Shown: positions 16,508-25,818, counted from the stretch's first letter. The stretch: 64,000 nucleotides of DNA from VXYL01 sp965243175 (GCA_965243175.1 OZ251532.1:4836001-4900000), one strand, 5' to 3'. Notes: a model not told the origin generated them from the sequence alone. Made by a program: numbers and translations.

Positions 16508-17323
16508 ATGAACGATCTGCAAGGCAAAGTCGCCATCGTCACGGGGTCGTCCCGGGGCATCGGCGAAGGCATCGCGAGGCGGCTGGCCGTTGCCGGCGCG
16601 AAGGTGGTGGTGACGGCGCGCACCGTGGAAGTGCGCGACGAACGGCTGCCCGGCACGGTACACAGCGTGGCGGAGGCGATCCGCGCACATGGCGGCGAAG
16701 CCACGGCGGTGGCGGCCAACTTGCAGAAGAAGGAGGCGCGGGAAGCCTTGGTGCAGAGCGCCGTGGCGGCCTACGGGCGGGTGGACATCCTGGTGAACAA
16801 CGCCGCGATTCTGGTTCCCGGCGCCACCGTGGACTTCCCCGAGCGCTACTACGACCGCATGTTCGAGTTGCTCGTGAAGGCGCCGTACCACCTCTGCCAG
16901 CTGACGCTGCCGGGCATGATCGAGCGGCGCTCCGGCAGCATCCTGAACATCTCCTCTATCGCCGCGGTCCATCCGAAGCCCGGCCAGCGTTCCTACGACG
17001 GCGCCGTCTACGGCATGACCAAGGCGGCCATCGAACGCATGACCACCGGCCTGGCGGCGGAGATGTTCGAGCACGGCATCGGCGTCAACGCCTTGGCGCC
17101 GAGCAAGGTGGTGGCGACGCCGGGGCAGATGTTCGGGCGCCGCTACAGCCAGGAGATGCTCGACGCTTCGGAACCCGTCGAGGCCATCGCCGAAGCCGCG
17201 CACGCGCTGATCGCCGCGGACCCGAAACAGACCACGGCAGGCATCCGCTACACCGACGACGTGCTGCGCGAGTTCGGCCGCGAGCCGGCGTCCATCGGCA
17301 TGGAGGCGCCGAGGCCGAACTGA
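16508..17323 (+). CDS. SDR family NAD(P)-dependent oxidoreductase
   Basis: A 271-residue classical short-chain dehydrogenase. It has the nucleotide-binding motif TGSSRGIG (residues 12-19), the NNAA motif near 97, and the catalytic Tyr-x3-Lys in VYGMTKAA near 168-172, preceded by the NISSIAA serine. The substrate is not evident; an acyl or steroid/terpenoid alcohol is possible given the thiolase and esterase genes nearby. A ribosome site GGGAGGGG precedes the ATG. Eleven bases separate it from the Nramp-like gene, so the two probably form an operon. Confidence 0.9.
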   Translation: MNDLQGKVAIVTGSSRGIGEGIARRLAVAGAKVVVTARTVEVRDERLPGTVHSVAEAIRAHGGEATAVAANLQKKEAREALVQSAVAAYGRVDILVNNAAILVPGATVDFPERYYDRMFELLVKAPYHLCQLTLPGMIERRSGSILNISSIAAVHPKPGQRSYDGAVYGMTKAAIERMTTGLAAEMFEHGIGVNALAPSKVVATPGQMFGRRYSQEMLDASEPVEAIAEAAHALIAADPKQTTAGIRYTDDVLREFGREPASIGMEAPRPN

Positions 17324-17334
17324 GGCCGCCGAAG

Positions 17335-18828
17335 ATGTCGGCCCCGGACACGTCGAGCGCGCACCAGGTGCGCGACGATCCCTACACCATCCAGGAAGGC
17401 CGCACGAAGGCACCGCCGTCGTCGCTGCTTGGCCGCCTGAAGAGCCTCGGGCCGGGCATCGTGGTCTCCGGTTCGATCGTCGGTTCGGGCGAAATCCTGC
17501 TCACCGCCGGCCTGGGCGCCAGCGCCGGTTTCGTGCTGCTGTGGTGGGTGCTGCTGTCGTGCTGGCTGAAGTCGCTGATCCAGGCGGAACTCGCGCGCTA
17601 CGTCATCACCACCGGCGACACCTACCTGCGCGCCCTCAACCGGATGCCTGGCAAGTTCCGCCCGCCGCCGCTGATCCGAGGAACCAAGACGCTGCTGCGG
17701 CGCCTGTTCCATCGCCCGGCGCAGTCCAAACCGGCCCGGGAGATGGAACCGATCGCGTGGCCCATCTGGCTGGGGCTGCTCGGCTTCGTGCCGGGGCTGC
17801 TCACCTCCGGCGGCATCATCGGCGGCGCCGGGCAAGCGCTCTCAAGGCTGATCGAACCGATCTTCCCGGATTTCGGCGGCGGCTGGGCCACGCTGCTCGC
17901 CGCCGCCATCGTCATGCTGCTGCTGTGGACCGGCAAGTACGCCCGCATCGAGAAGGTGCTCGTGGCGATGGTGGTGACGTTCACGTTCATCACCATCGCC
18001 TGCGCCCTGCTGATGCAGACCACCGAATACCGCGCCACCTTCGCGGACATCGCATCCGGCCTGCGCTTCGACTTCCCGCTGGAACACCTCGCGCTCGCCA
18101 TCGGCATGTACGGCGCGACCGGCGTGGCGTCCAGCGAAATCGCCGCCTACACCTACTGGTGCGTGGAGAAGGGCTATCCCAGCTTCGTCGGCGGCGATCC
18201 CAACGAGGCCGGCTGGACGGCCCGCGCCAAGGGCTGGATTCGCGTCGTGCAGACGGATGTGTGGGTGACGCTTGCCGTGCTCACCTGCGCCACGCTCGCG
18301 TTCTACTTCCTCGGCGCTGGCGTGCTGCACCGGCTCGGCGTGGTGCCGGAAGGCCAGGAGACGGTCTCGGTGCTCGCCAACATGTACACGGTCACCCTCG
18401 GCCAAGGCGCGTTCTGGCTGTTCATGATCGGCGCATTCTTCATCCTCTTTTCGACGACGCTCTCCGGTCTCGGCGCCGGTTCGCGCTCGTTCCCCGATCT
18501 GCTGGTGACGTTCGGCTTCATTCCGCGCCAGAACCTGGCGCTGCGGCAACGCTGGATCAAGGGCTACATCATCGTCATGCCGCTGGTGAGCGCGGGCATC
18601 TACTCCGCCTACCAGAGCCCGATCGTGCTCATCCTGTTCGGCGCGACGTTCGGCGCCTTCATGCTGCCGGTGCAGGCGCTGGCGACCATCTACATGCAGC
18701 GCACCCGCATGGACGCCCGCGTGAAGCCGAGGAACTGGGTCATGTGGTGCATGTGGGTGGTGCTGCTGGTGATGCTGGCGCTCTGCCTCTTCTACCTCTA
18801 CTTCCAGATTCTGCCGTCGATTCTGTAG
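17335..18828 (+). CDS. Nramp-related transporter with altered metal-site motifs
   Basis: A 497-residue integral membrane protein with about eleven hydrophobic segments. The first segment, GPGIVVSGSIVGSGE, is in the position of the Nramp GPG...DPGN signature. The sixth, GATGVASSEIAAYTYW, is in the position of the segment that carries the metal-binding Met. Both hallmark metal ligands (DPGN Asp/Asn and the TM6 Met) are absent, so the substrate may not be Mn/Fe. Homologues of this divergent type are usually annotated as Nramp divalent metal transporters. It follows the SDR gene closely; its stop faces the SDR gene at 18849. Confidence 0.8.
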   Translation: MSAPDTSSAHQVRDDPYTIQEGRTKAPPSSLLGRLKSLGPGIVVSGSIVGSGEILLTAGLGASAGFVLLWWVLLSCWLKSLIQAELARYVITTGDTYLRALNRMPGKFRPPPLIRGTKTLLRRLFHRPAQSKPAREMEPIAWPIWLGLLGFVPGLLTSGGIIGGAGQALSRLIEPIFPDFGGGWATLLAAAIVMLLLWTGKYARIEKVLVAMVVTFTFITIACALLMQTTEYRATFADIASGLRFDFPLEHLALAIGMYGATGVASSEIAAYTYWCVEKGYPSFVGGDPNEAGWTARAKGWIRVVQTDVWVTLAVLTCATLAFYFLGAGVLHRLGVVPEGQETVSVLANMYTVTLGQGAFWLFMIGAFFILFSTTLSGLGAGSRSFPDLLVTFGFIPRQNLALRQRWIKGYIIVMPLVSAGIYSAYQSPIVLILFGATFGAFMLPVQALATIYMQRTRMDARVKPRNWVMWCMWVVLLVMLALCLFYLYFQILPSIL

Positions 18829-18848
18829 CGCCGCCCGAACCGGGGCCG

Positions 18849-19574
18849 CTACCAGTTCTCCAACGACGTGCGGAGGTCCACCTCGAAGGCCCAGGCGTTG
18901 CGCGGCTGGTCGTGCAGGAACTCGAAGGCGTCGACGATGCCCTCCAGCCCCACCATGCCTTCGTCGCCGAGGCGTTCGGCCACTTGCGGCAGGCCCTTCT
19001 TGATCTTCTCGCCGCCGATTGCGCCGTCCACCACCACGTGGCCGACGTGGAAGCCGTTGGCCGCCTCTTCCTTGGCCAGCGCCTGGGCGAAGTTGCGCAA
19101 CGCGCCCTTGGCGGCGTTGAAGGCGCCGAAGTTGGCGCGTCCGCGCAGCGACGCGCTGGCGCCGGTGAACAACACGCTGCCGCTCGCCATGCGCCGCACG
19201 GCTTCGCGCCCGAACAGGAAGCCGCCGAAGCAACCGACCCGCCAGCAGCGCTCGAAGTAGTCGGCGTCCATTTCCTTGACGCGCCCGGCGAAGTTGTTGC
19301 CGGCGTTGTAGATGGCGACCTTCACATCGCCAGCCGCGCAGGCGGCGTCGAAGAGCGCGGTGATCGCCGCCTCGCTGGTGGCGTCCGCGACTTGCGCAGT
19401 GGCGCTGCCGCCGGCCGCGGTGATCGCTGCCGCCACGGCGTCCAGCTTGCTCTGGGTGCGGCCAGCCACGAAGACGTGCATGCCGCGCTTGGCGAAGCGC
19501 TTGCAGAGGGCGCCGCCCAGGCCGTCCTCCGGGCCGACGCCCACGACGATTGCGATGTTCCGAGCGTCGCTCAT
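18849..19574 (-). CDS. SDR-fold protein with Phe in place of catalytic Tyr
   Basis: A 241-residue SDR protein whose ATG follows GAGGAGACACT and overlaps the esterase stop (ATGA, 19571-19574). The N-terminus is IVVGVGPEDGLGGALC, a variant glycine-rich loop, followed by NAGNN. The active-site segment reads FTGASASLRGRANFGAFNAAKGAL: the serine and lysine are present, but the expected Tyr is Phe. Related SDRs with this FxAFxxAK pattern exist, so this is probably a subfamily trait. It is co-transcribed with the upstream esterase. Confidence 0.85.
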   Translation of the reverse strand: MSDARNIAIVVGVGPEDGLGGALCKRFAKRGMHVFVAGRTQSKLDAVAAAITAAGGSATAQVADATSEAAITALFDAACAAGDVKVAIYNAGNNFAGRVKEMDADYFERCWRVGCFGGFLFGREAVRRMASGSVLFTGASASLRGRANFGAFNAAKGALRNFAQALAKEEAANGFHVGHVVVDGAIGGEKIKKGLPQVAERLGDEGMVGLEGIVDAFEFLHDQPRNAWAFEVDLRTSLENW

Positions 19575-20518
19575 AGTGTCTCCTCGAGGGCGAGTGCCTC
19601 CTTGAATGCGCCGCAAGCCTTCTTCATCGCGGCACGGGCGGCGGGGATGGTTCGTGTTTGGCCGAAGAAGCCGTGGATGAAGCCGTCGTAGCGCACCAGT
19701 TCGCAGGCGTTGCCAGCATCCGCGAGCTTGGCCGCGTAGGCTTCGCCTTCGTCGCGCAGCGGATCGTACTCGGCGGTCAGTACCAGTGCCGGGGGCAGAT
19801 CCGAGAAGTCGTCGGCGAGCAGCGGCGAGGCGTAGGGATTGCGCCGCCCCTCGACGTCCGGCGCGTAGTGGTTCCAGAACCAGTGCATGGAATCCGCGGT
19901 GAGCAGATAGCCTTCGCCGTTCTCGCGGTACGAAGCGGTATCGAAATTGACGCCGTCCACCACCGGATAGACGAGCATCTGGTAGGCGATTCGCGGCGCT
20001 TCCGCGTCGCCGCTCCGGCGACGATCCCGCGCCATCTGCGCCACCACCGCGGCGAGATTGCCGCCCGCGCTGTCGCCGACGACCGCCAAACGGGCCGCAT
20101 CGGCGCCCCAGGCGGCGGCGCGCTGGCTCGTCCAGACGGTCGCCGCGTAGCAGTCTTCGGCGGCCGCCGGGAAGGGATGTTCGGGTGCCAGCCGGTAGTC
20201 CACGGAGACGACCACCGCGTTCGCGCCTCGGCACAGTTCGCGGCTTTGGCAGTCGGCGGTGGTCAGATCGCCGATCACCCAACCGCCGCCGTGGAACATC
20301 ATGGCGATCGGATAGGGGCCAAGCCCTTCGGGACGGTAGATGCGCACCAGCACGCCGTCGGCATCGTGCTCTTCGACGATGCGGACGGCGACCTCGGGCG
20401 CTTCCGGCTGCATGGCGCGATACATCTCGCGCCCGGTCTCCACGGGCAGGTCCATCAGGGGCGGCCCGTCGAGTTCGGCGAGCTGACGCAGCATGGCGTC
20501 GTATTCCGGGTGCAGCAT
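19571..20518 (-). CDS. alpha/beta hydrolase, hormone-sensitive-lipase-type esterase
   Basis: A 315-residue carboxylesterase. The oxyanion-hole motif HGGGW (76-80), nucleophile GDSAGG (Ser150), acid EYDPLRDEG (Asp252) and DGFIHGFF (His282) make a complete triad of the HSL/bacterial family IV type. It probably hydrolyses short or medium acyl esters in the cytosol. The ATG giving MLHPEYD follows GAGGAGACGCGA; an earlier start at 20566 lacks a ribosome site. It overlaps the SDR-like gene downstream, suggesting a two-step ester/alcohol pathway. Confidence 0.92.
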   Translation of the reverse strand: MLHPEYDAMLRQLAELDGPPLMDLPVETGREMYRAMQPEAPEVAVRIVEEHDADGVLVRIYRPEGLGPYPIAMMFHGGGWVIGDLTTADCQSRELCRGANAVVVSVDYRLAPEHPFPAAAEDCYAATVWTSQRAAAWGADAARLAVVGDSAGGNLAAVVAQMARDRRRSGDAEAPRIAYQMLVYPVVDGVNFDTASYRENGEGYLLTADSMHWFWNHYAPDVEGRRNPYASPLLADDFSDLPPALVLTAEYDPLRDEGEAYAAKLADAGNACELVRYDGFIHGFFGQTRTIPAARAAMKKACGAFKEALALEETL

Positions 20519-20622
20519 TCGCGTCTCCTCGTCGTGCGTTGCGGCGATGTTAGCCGATAGCGGCATGGGCGGCGGGAATTCCGGTAAGATGGCTCGTTTC
20601 CACGGTGCTTGGGACGGTCGGC

Positions 20623-21222
20623 ATGGGTGAGGACGCTCCGGAAGGCGCGAAGGAGGCGGCGGAAGCCGCGCGGCAGTTCGCCTTTCTCGAGAACACGCTG
20701 CTCAAGAACCGCACGCTCACGATCTTCGGCGAGATCGACACCGCGGTGGCGCGGCGCACCACGGAGAAGCTGCTCGCCCTCTCGTTCGAGAGCGACGATC
20801 CGATCACCGTGTTCATCGGCTCGCCCGGCGGCCATGTGGAGTCGGGGGATTCCATCTTCGACATGGTGCGCTTCGTCAAGCCCGCGGTGCGCATGGTCGG
20901 CACGGGCTGGGTCGGCAGCATCGCAACGCACATCTATCTGGCGACCGAGCGGGAGAACCGCTTCGCGCTGCCGAACACGCGCTTCCTCATCCACCAGCCG
21001 GCGGGCGGCTTCGGCGGCGACGCTTCGGACATCGAGATCCACGCCCGCGAGATCGTCAAGACCCGCGAGCGCATCAACGGCATCATCGCCGAGCAGACCG
21101 GCCAGCCGCTGGAACGGGTGGCGAAGGACACCGACCGCGACTACTGGATGAGCGTGGAGGAATCCATCGAATACGGGCTGGTGGGCAGCGTCGTCGCGTC
21201 CATCGCGGAACTGCCGGCTTGA
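20623..21222 (+). CDS. ClpP-like serine protease
   Basis: A 199-residue ClpP-fold protein. It has the ClpP strand FIGSPGGHVESG, the nucleophile in GWVGSIATHIYLAT (Ser99), RFLIHQPAGG (His124) and DRDYWMSVEESIEYGLV (Asp173), so the triad looks complete. ClpP subunits form tetradecamers that degrade proteins fed by a AAA unfoldase. No clpX or clpA is next to it, so this is likely a paralogue of the housekeeping ClpP. A GTG at 20605 is an alternative start. It is transcribed divergently from the esterase/SDR pair. Confidence 0.88.
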   Translation: MGEDAPEGAKEAAEAARQFAFLENTLLKNRTLTIFGEIDTAVARRTTEKLLALSFESDDPITVFIGSPGGHVESGDSIFDMVRFVKPAVRMVGTGWVGSIATHIYLATERENRFALPNTRFLIHQPAGGFGGDASDIEIHAREIVKTRERINGIIAEQTGQPLERVAKDTDRDYWMSVEESIEYGLVGSVVASIAELPA

Positions 21223-21340
21223 GGCCGGAGGAATGGGCGGCCTAACGCTGCCCACGCGCCGTTCGGATATGGAGTAGACTCGGCGCACTCGCGGCTCGAA
21301 CTGGCCGCGCAACACAAGCAACTCTTGAGGGGAAAGACGA

Positions 21341-22531
21341 ATGGCGGTACGAGAAGTCGTAGTCGTGGACAGCGTCCGCACCGGGCTGGCCAAAGCCCAC
21401 CGCGGCAGCTTCAACCTGACGCGCTCCGATGACATGCTCGCGCATTGCATCGACGCGCTGCTCGAAAGGAATCCCAACATCGCGCCGGGCGAAGTGGAGG
21501 ACGTCGTCGTCGGCGCCGCCAACCACACCGGCGAGCAGGACGGCAATCTGGCCCGCTTGGCCGTGGTGCTCTCCAAGCTGCCGATCTCGACGGCGGGGAT
21601 GACCATCAACCGATTCTGCTCTTCCGGCCTGCAATCCATCGCCATCGCGTCCAACCAGATCGCCTCCGGGCAGACCGACGTCGCCATGGCCGGCGGCGTG
21701 GACTCCATCTCGATGGGCGCCCGGCAGCAGCCCGGCAAGTCGAAGCGCAACCAGCGCCTGCTCGACGAGAAGCCCGAGATCTTCATGGCGATGGGCAACA
21801 CCGCCGAGGTCGTGGCGCGGCGCTACCAAGTGACCCGCGAGATGCAGGACGAATACGCGCTGCAAAGCCAGGTGCGCTACGCCAAGGCGCAGTCCGAAGG
21901 CTGGATCGGCGAAGAGATCGTGCCCATGAAGGCCACCATGAAGAAGGTGGACAGGCAAACGGGCGAGGAGAGCTTCGAAGAGGTCATCGTGGATCGCGAC
22001 GAGTGCAACCGCCCGACCACCACCATCGACGGCTTGGCGGGCCTGGCGCCGGCCTTCGAGGAAGACGGCACGGTGACGGCCGGCAACGCCTCGCAGCTTT
22101 CGGACGGCGCCTCCATGACCTTGCTGATGAGCGCCGAACGCGCCAACCAGCTGGGCGTCGAGCCGATGGGCGTCTATCGCGGCTTCACGGTCGCGGCTTG
22201 CGAGCCGGACGAAATGGGCATCGGGCCGGTGTTCGCCATCCCGCGCCTGCTGGAGAACTCCGGCCTGCGCAAGGAAGACATCGACCTGTGGGAGCTGAAC
22301 GAAGCGTTCGCCTCGCAGTGCGTCTACTGCCGCAACGAGTTGGACCTGGACAACGACAAGTACAACGTCAACGGCGGCAGCATCTCCATCGGCCACCCGT
22401 TCGGCATGACCGGCTCGCGCTGCACCGGCACGATCCTGCGCGAACTGGAACGCCGCAACAAGCGCTACGGCGTCGTCACCATGTGCATCGGCGGCGGCCA
22501 AGGCGCGGCGGGCCTGTTCGAACGCGCCTAG
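21341..22531 (+). CDS. acetyl-CoA C-acyltransferase (3-ketoacyl-CoA thiolase)
   Basis: A 396-residue thiolase that cleaves 3-ketoacyl-CoA in fatty-acid beta-oxidation, or condenses acetyl-CoA. The acylated cysteine lies in NRFCSSGLQS (Cys93), the NEAFA segment (WELNEAFASQC) and GHPFGMTGSR follow, and the second catalytic Cys is in CIGGGQGAAG. A strong ribosome site (TTGAGGGGAAAG) precedes the ATG. No fadB-type partner is adjacent, so it may be monocistronic. A hairpin terminator follows at 22569-22599. Confidence 0.93.
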   Translation: MAVREVVVVDSVRTGLAKAHRGSFNLTRSDDMLAHCIDALLERNPNIAPGEVEDVVVGAANHTGEQDGNLARLAVVLSKLPISTAGMTINRFCSSGLQSIAIASNQIASGQTDVAMAGGVDSISMGARQQPGKSKRNQRLLDEKPEIFMAMGNTAEVVARRYQVTREMQDEYALQSQVRYAKAQSEGWIGEEIVPMKATMKKVDRQTGEESFEEVIVDRDECNRPTTTIDGLAGLAPAFEEDGTVTAGNASQLSDGASMTLLMSAERANQLGVEPMGVYRGFTVAACEPDEMGIGPVFAIPRLLENSGLRKEDIDLWELNEAFASQCVYCRNELDLDNDKYNVNGGSISIGHPFGMTGSRCTGTILRELERRNKRYGVVTMCIGGGQGAAGLFERA

Positions 22532-22568
22532 CCGACGCATCGCGCTCCGGCTCGCGGAGCGCACACGC

Positions 22569-22599
22569 AAGCCGACCGCCTCGCCGGGGCGGTCGGCTT
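22569..22599 (+). terminator. strong hairpin after the thiolase gene
   Basis: AAGCCGACCGCC (22569-22580) and GGCGGTCGGCTT (22588-22599) pair perfectly over 12 bases around a 7-base loop. There is no long U-tract, but the A/T ends of the stem fit a rho-independent terminator. It separates the thiolase and response-regulator genes. Confidence 0.7.
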
Positions 22600-22607
22600 C
22601 GTCGTGA

Positions 22608-23318
22608 ATGGACGCCGCGCGAGAGGGCGTCGTGAACCAGCCGGCGAAGCTGCTCGTCGTCGACGACGACGCCGAACTGCGCGAGTTGATCTCCGCTTTC
22701 CTCGCCAAGCAGGGCTACGAGATCGTCGCCGTGCGCGACGGCGCCGCCATGGATCGCGCCTTGGCGGCCGAGGACGTCGATCTCGTGATCCTCGACTTGA
22801 TGCTGCCGGGCGAGGACGGACTCTCCATCGCCAAGCGGCTGAAGCGCGAAGCGGACGTTCCGATCATCATCGTCTCCGCCCAGGGCGAGGACGTCGACCG
22901 CATCGTCGGCCTGGAGGTGGGTGCCGACGACTACATGGGCAAGCCTTTCAATCCACGCGAGCTCCTGGCGCGAATCCGCGCCGTCATGCGGCGCACCAGC
23001 GGCAACGCCCAAGTGGTGGAGTTCGGCGACTTTCGCCTCGACGTACACGCCCACCGCCTCTCCAGAGCAGGCCAGACGGTGCCGCTCACCTCCGGCGAGT
23101 TCGACCTGCTGAGCATTCTCGTCCGCTATCCGAACCGGGTGCTGGACCGCGACCGCATCCTCGACCTCCTCACCGGCGCCGAGCGCTCGCCTTTCGACCG
23201 CAGCATCGACGTGCGCATCACCCGCCTGCGCAGCAAGATCGAGCCGGACCCGGCAACGCCCATCTTCATCCGCACCATCTGGGGCAAGGGCTACATGTTC
23301 TGTCCCGGCGCCGCGTAG
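22608..23318 (+). CDS. OmpR/PhoB-family response regulator (orphan)
   Basis: A 236-residue two-domain regulator. The receiver domain has the acidic pocket VVDDD, phospho-acceptor LILDLMLPG (Asp63) and GKPF lysine near 112. A winged-helix domain follows (VPLTSGEFDLL, then RSIDVRITRLRSKIE and IWGKGYMF). A GTG at 22632 (VNQPAKLLVVDDD) is an equally possible start. No histidine kinase gene lies next to it, which is unusual for this family. It converges on argH with a 23-base gap. Confidence 0.94.
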   Translation: MDAAREGVVNQPAKLLVVDDDAELRELISAFLAKQGYEIVAVRDGAAMDRALAAEDVDLVILDLMLPGEDGLSIAKRLKREADVPIIIVSAQGEDVDRIVGLEVGADDYMGKPFNPRELLARIRAVMRRTSGNAQVVEFGDFRLDVHAHRLSRAGQTVPLTSGEFDLLSILVRYPNRVLDRDRILDLLTGAERSPFDRSIDVRITRLRSKIEPDPATPIFIRTIWGKGYMFCPGAA

Positions 23319-23341
23319 CTCGGCGGTGCGGAAGGCGACGT

Positions 23342-24733
23342 TCAGATGCGTTGCCGAGCGGCCTCCACGGCGCGGCGCACGGCGGCCGGCGCGGTGCCGC
23401 CGAAATGGTCCCTGGCGGCCACCGATCCTTCCACGGAGAGCACGGCGTAGACGTCCTCGCCGATGCGCGGCGACAGCTCCCGCAGTTCCGCAAGCCCGAG
23501 TTCCGACAGCGCCAAGCCCCGTTCGGCGGCACTGGCGACCGCGCTCCCCACCACGGCGTGCGCATCGCGGAAAGGTACGCCCTTGCGCACCAGGTAGTCG
23601 GCGAAATCGGTGGCGGTGGAGTAGCCGGCTTGTGCCGCGGCGCGCATCGCCGCCGCGTTCGGGCGCATGGCCGCCACGATGTCGGCCATGGCGCGCAGGC
23701 AGTCGAGGAGCGTGTCCGCGGCGTCGAAGAGCGGCGTCTTGTCCTCCTGGTTGTCGCGGTTGTAGGCGAGCGGCTGGCTCTTCGTCAGCACCAGCAGGGC
23801 GTTCAGATCGCCGATCACGCGCCCGGTCTTGCCGCGCACCAGTTCGGCGACGTCCGGGTTCTTCTTCTGCGGCATGATGCTCGAGCCGGTGCAGTAGGCG
23901 TCCGGTAGCGCCACAAAGCCGAACTGCGGCGACGTCCACAGCACCAGCTCTTCGCACCAGCGCGAGAGGTGTACCGCGGCGATGCTGGCCGCGGCGCAGA
24001 ACTCCAAGGCGAAGTCGCGGTCGCTCACGGCATCCAGCGAGTTGGCGGTAGGCGCGTCGAAGCCGAGCGCGGCGGCGGTCTGTTCGCGGTCGATTGGAAA
24101 CGTCGTTCCGGCCAGCGCCGCGCTGCCGAGGGGCGAAAAGTTGAGGCGGCGGCGGCAGTCGCGGAAGCGGTCGCGGTCGCGGTGCGCCATCTCGAACCAG
24201 GCGAGCAGGTGGTGGGCGAAGACGACGGGCTGCGCGGTCTGCAAGTGCGTGAAGCCGGGCAGCACGGTGTCCGCATGGCCGCTCGCCAAGTCCACCAGCG
24301 CTCCGAGCAGCGCCGAAAACTGTTCGTCGAGCGCGTCGATGCGGTCGCGCAGCCAGAGCCGCACGTCGGTCGCCACTTGATCGTTGCGCGAGCGCGCCGT
24401 GTGCAGCTTCTTGCCGGCATCGCCGACGAGTTCGGTGAGCCGCGCCTCGATGTTCATGTGGACGTCTTCCAGCGCCTCGCGCCAAACGAACTCGCCGCGC
24501 TCGATCTCCTCGCGAATGCGCGTCAACCCGCCGACCACCGCCTCGTGTTCGGCGGCGTCGAGCACGCCGATGGAGTGGAGCATGTCGGCGTGGGCGATGG
24601 AGCCGAGGATGTCGTGATGGTATAAGCGCTTGTCGAAATCCACCGACGCGGTGAACCGCTCCACGAAAGCGTCGGTCGGTTCCGCGAAACGACCGCCCCA
24701 GATGCTGGATCGGCCCGTGTCCTTCTGGCTCAT
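23342..24733 (-). CDS. argH: argininosuccinate lyase
   Basis: A 463-residue fumarase/aspartase-superfamily enzyme converting argininosuccinate to arginine and fumarate, the last step of arginine synthesis. The N-terminus IWGGRFAEPTDAFVERF, middle TARSRNDQVATD and signature GSSIMPQKKNPD (near 285) are diagnostic. The ATG at 24733 gives the normal length; an earlier start adds eleven residues. It is divergent from hemC with 47 bases between them, the arrangement found in pseudomonads and relatives. Other arginine genes are at 30588 and 41757-43841. Confidence 0.97.
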   Translation of the reverse strand: MSQKDTGRSSIWGGRFAEPTDAFVERFTASVDFDKRLYHHDILGSIAHADMLHSIGVLDAAEHEAVVGGLTRIREEIERGEFVWREALEDVHMNIEARLTELVGDAGKKLHTARSRNDQVATDVRLWLRDRIDALDEQFSALLGALVDLASGHADTVLPGFTHLQTAQPVVFAHHLLAWFEMAHRDRDRFRDCRRRLNFSPLGSAALAGTTFPIDREQTAAALGFDAPTANSLDAVSDRDFALEFCAAASIAAVHLSRWCEELVLWTSPQFGFVALPDAYCTGSSIMPQKKNPDVAELVRGKTGRVIGDLNALLVLTKSQPLAYNRDNQEDKTPLFDAADTLLDCLRAMADIVAAMRPNAAAMRAAAQAGYSTATDFADYLVRKGVPFRDAHAVVGSAVASAAERGLALSELGLAELRELSPRIGEDVYAVLSVEGSVAARDHFGGTAPAAVRRAVEAARQRI

Positions 24734-24780
24734 GGACGAAAAACTGGGGAGTTCGCAAGCCGCCAAGTATAGAGACGTTC

Positions 24781-25686
24781 GTGGAACGAATACGCATCGC
24801 CACCCGCCGCAGCAGCCTTGCGCTCGCCCAGACCGATGCGGTGGCCAGCCAGCTGCGCCGACTCGCCCCCGGCCTCGCCACCGAGCGCGTGGAAATCACC
24901 ACCCGCGGCGACCTCTCCGCGGCCAGCGACCAGCCGGTACAGGGCAAGGGCGCGTTCGTCGAAGCGTTGGAGAGCGCCTTGCTCGACGGTCGCGCCGACA
25001 TCGCCGTCCACAGCATGAAGGACATGCCCACCGCGCAAGACGAACGCTTCGCGCTCGTTTCCTTCGGCGAACGCGCCGATGCCCGCGACGCCCTCGTCGC
25101 CCGGGCCCCCGGCACGTCGCTCGGCGAACTGCCCCCCGGCGCCCGGCTTGGCACCTCCAGCCGGCGCCGCACCGCGTTGCTGGCAGCCTTCGACCGCGCA
25201 TTGGACGTCGCGCCCGTGCGCGGCAACGTGGACACCCGCCTGCGTCGCCTCGACGCTGGCGACTTCGATGCCTTGGTGCTGGCTTGCGCCGGTCTGGAAC
25301 GGCTCGGCCTAGCGCACCGCATCGCCCAACGCATCCCCCCCGAAGTGCTGGTCCCGGCGCCCGGCCAAGGCGCCATCGCCGTCGAATACGCCGACCGCCC
25401 CGAACTCGACGGCTTGATCGGCCTCGGCACGGTGGATGCCGTGGAACGCTGCGTCGCGGCGGAGCGGCGCTTGACGTGGCGTCTCGGCGCCGACTGCGCC
25501 ACCCCTCTCGGCGCGACATGCGTACAGAACGGCGCGACGCTGCGCCTCCTCGCCGCTGTCGCCGACAACAACGGAGAGCGCCTGCTGCGCATTCAGTGCT
25601 CGGGCACGGACCCGCTCGCCCTCGGCGACGAGTCCGCGCGCCGCTTGGAAGCACTGGGCGTGGCCGAGCTGCTCTCCACATCGTGA
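24781..25686 (+). CDS. hemC: hydroxymethylbilane synthase (porphobilinogen deaminase)
   Basis: A 301-residue enzyme that polymerises four porphobilinogens to hydroxymethylbilane in heme synthesis. Conserved features are IRIATRRSSLALAQ, KGAFVEALE, HSMKDMP, LGTSSRRR and the dipyrromethane-cofactor Cys239 in LGADCATPLG. The GTG start begins the family N-terminus directly. In related genomes hemD follows at once; here a broken hicA and an intact hicB intervene (25690-26222). Confidence 0.97.
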   Translation: MERIRIATRRSSLALAQTDAVASQLRRLAPGLATERVEITTRGDLSAASDQPVQGKGAFVEALESALLDGRADIAVHSMKDMPTAQDERFALVSFGERADARDALVARAPGTSLGELPPGARLGTSSRRRTALLAAFDRALDVAPVRGNVDTRLRRLDAGDFDALVLACAGLERLGLAHRIAQRIPPEVLVPAPGQGAIAVEYADRPELDGLIGLGTVDAVERCVAAERRLTWRLGADCATPLGATCVQNGATLRLLAAVADNNGERLLRIQCSGTDPLALGDESARRLEALGVAELLSTS

Positions 25687-25689
25687 GGC

Positions 25690-25818
25690 GTGGGCGGGCG
25701 CGGCCATGTTACGGTTGGGCTTGGCAATCGCACGACGCAGCTGCCGATGCATGGCGGGCGGAAGGAACTCGGGGCGGGGCTGGTGGCGAAGATCAAGAAG
25801 GATCTGGAGCTGGGCTAG
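25690..25818 (+). pseudogene. hicA toxin, C-terminal remnant
   Basis: Directly after the hemC stop the same frame reads GHVTVGLGNRTTQLPMHGGR and KELGAGLVAKIKKDLELG, then stops. The second half matches the C-terminal strand and helix of HicA mRNA-interferase proteins (x-VPMHG...K-x-L-x-x-G-L-x-x-K-I-x-K-D-L). The N-terminal dsRBD-like half with the catalytic His is absent. The stop overlaps the hicB GTG start (TAGTG), the natural hicA-hicB arrangement. The toxin is therefore lost. Confidence 0.65.

Noticed and set aside
18849..19574. loss-of-function mutation in the SDR protein (Phe for catalytic Tyr)
   Set aside because: A group of SDR-fold proteins shares the FxAFxxAK pattern, so it is likely a subfamily trait and not decay.
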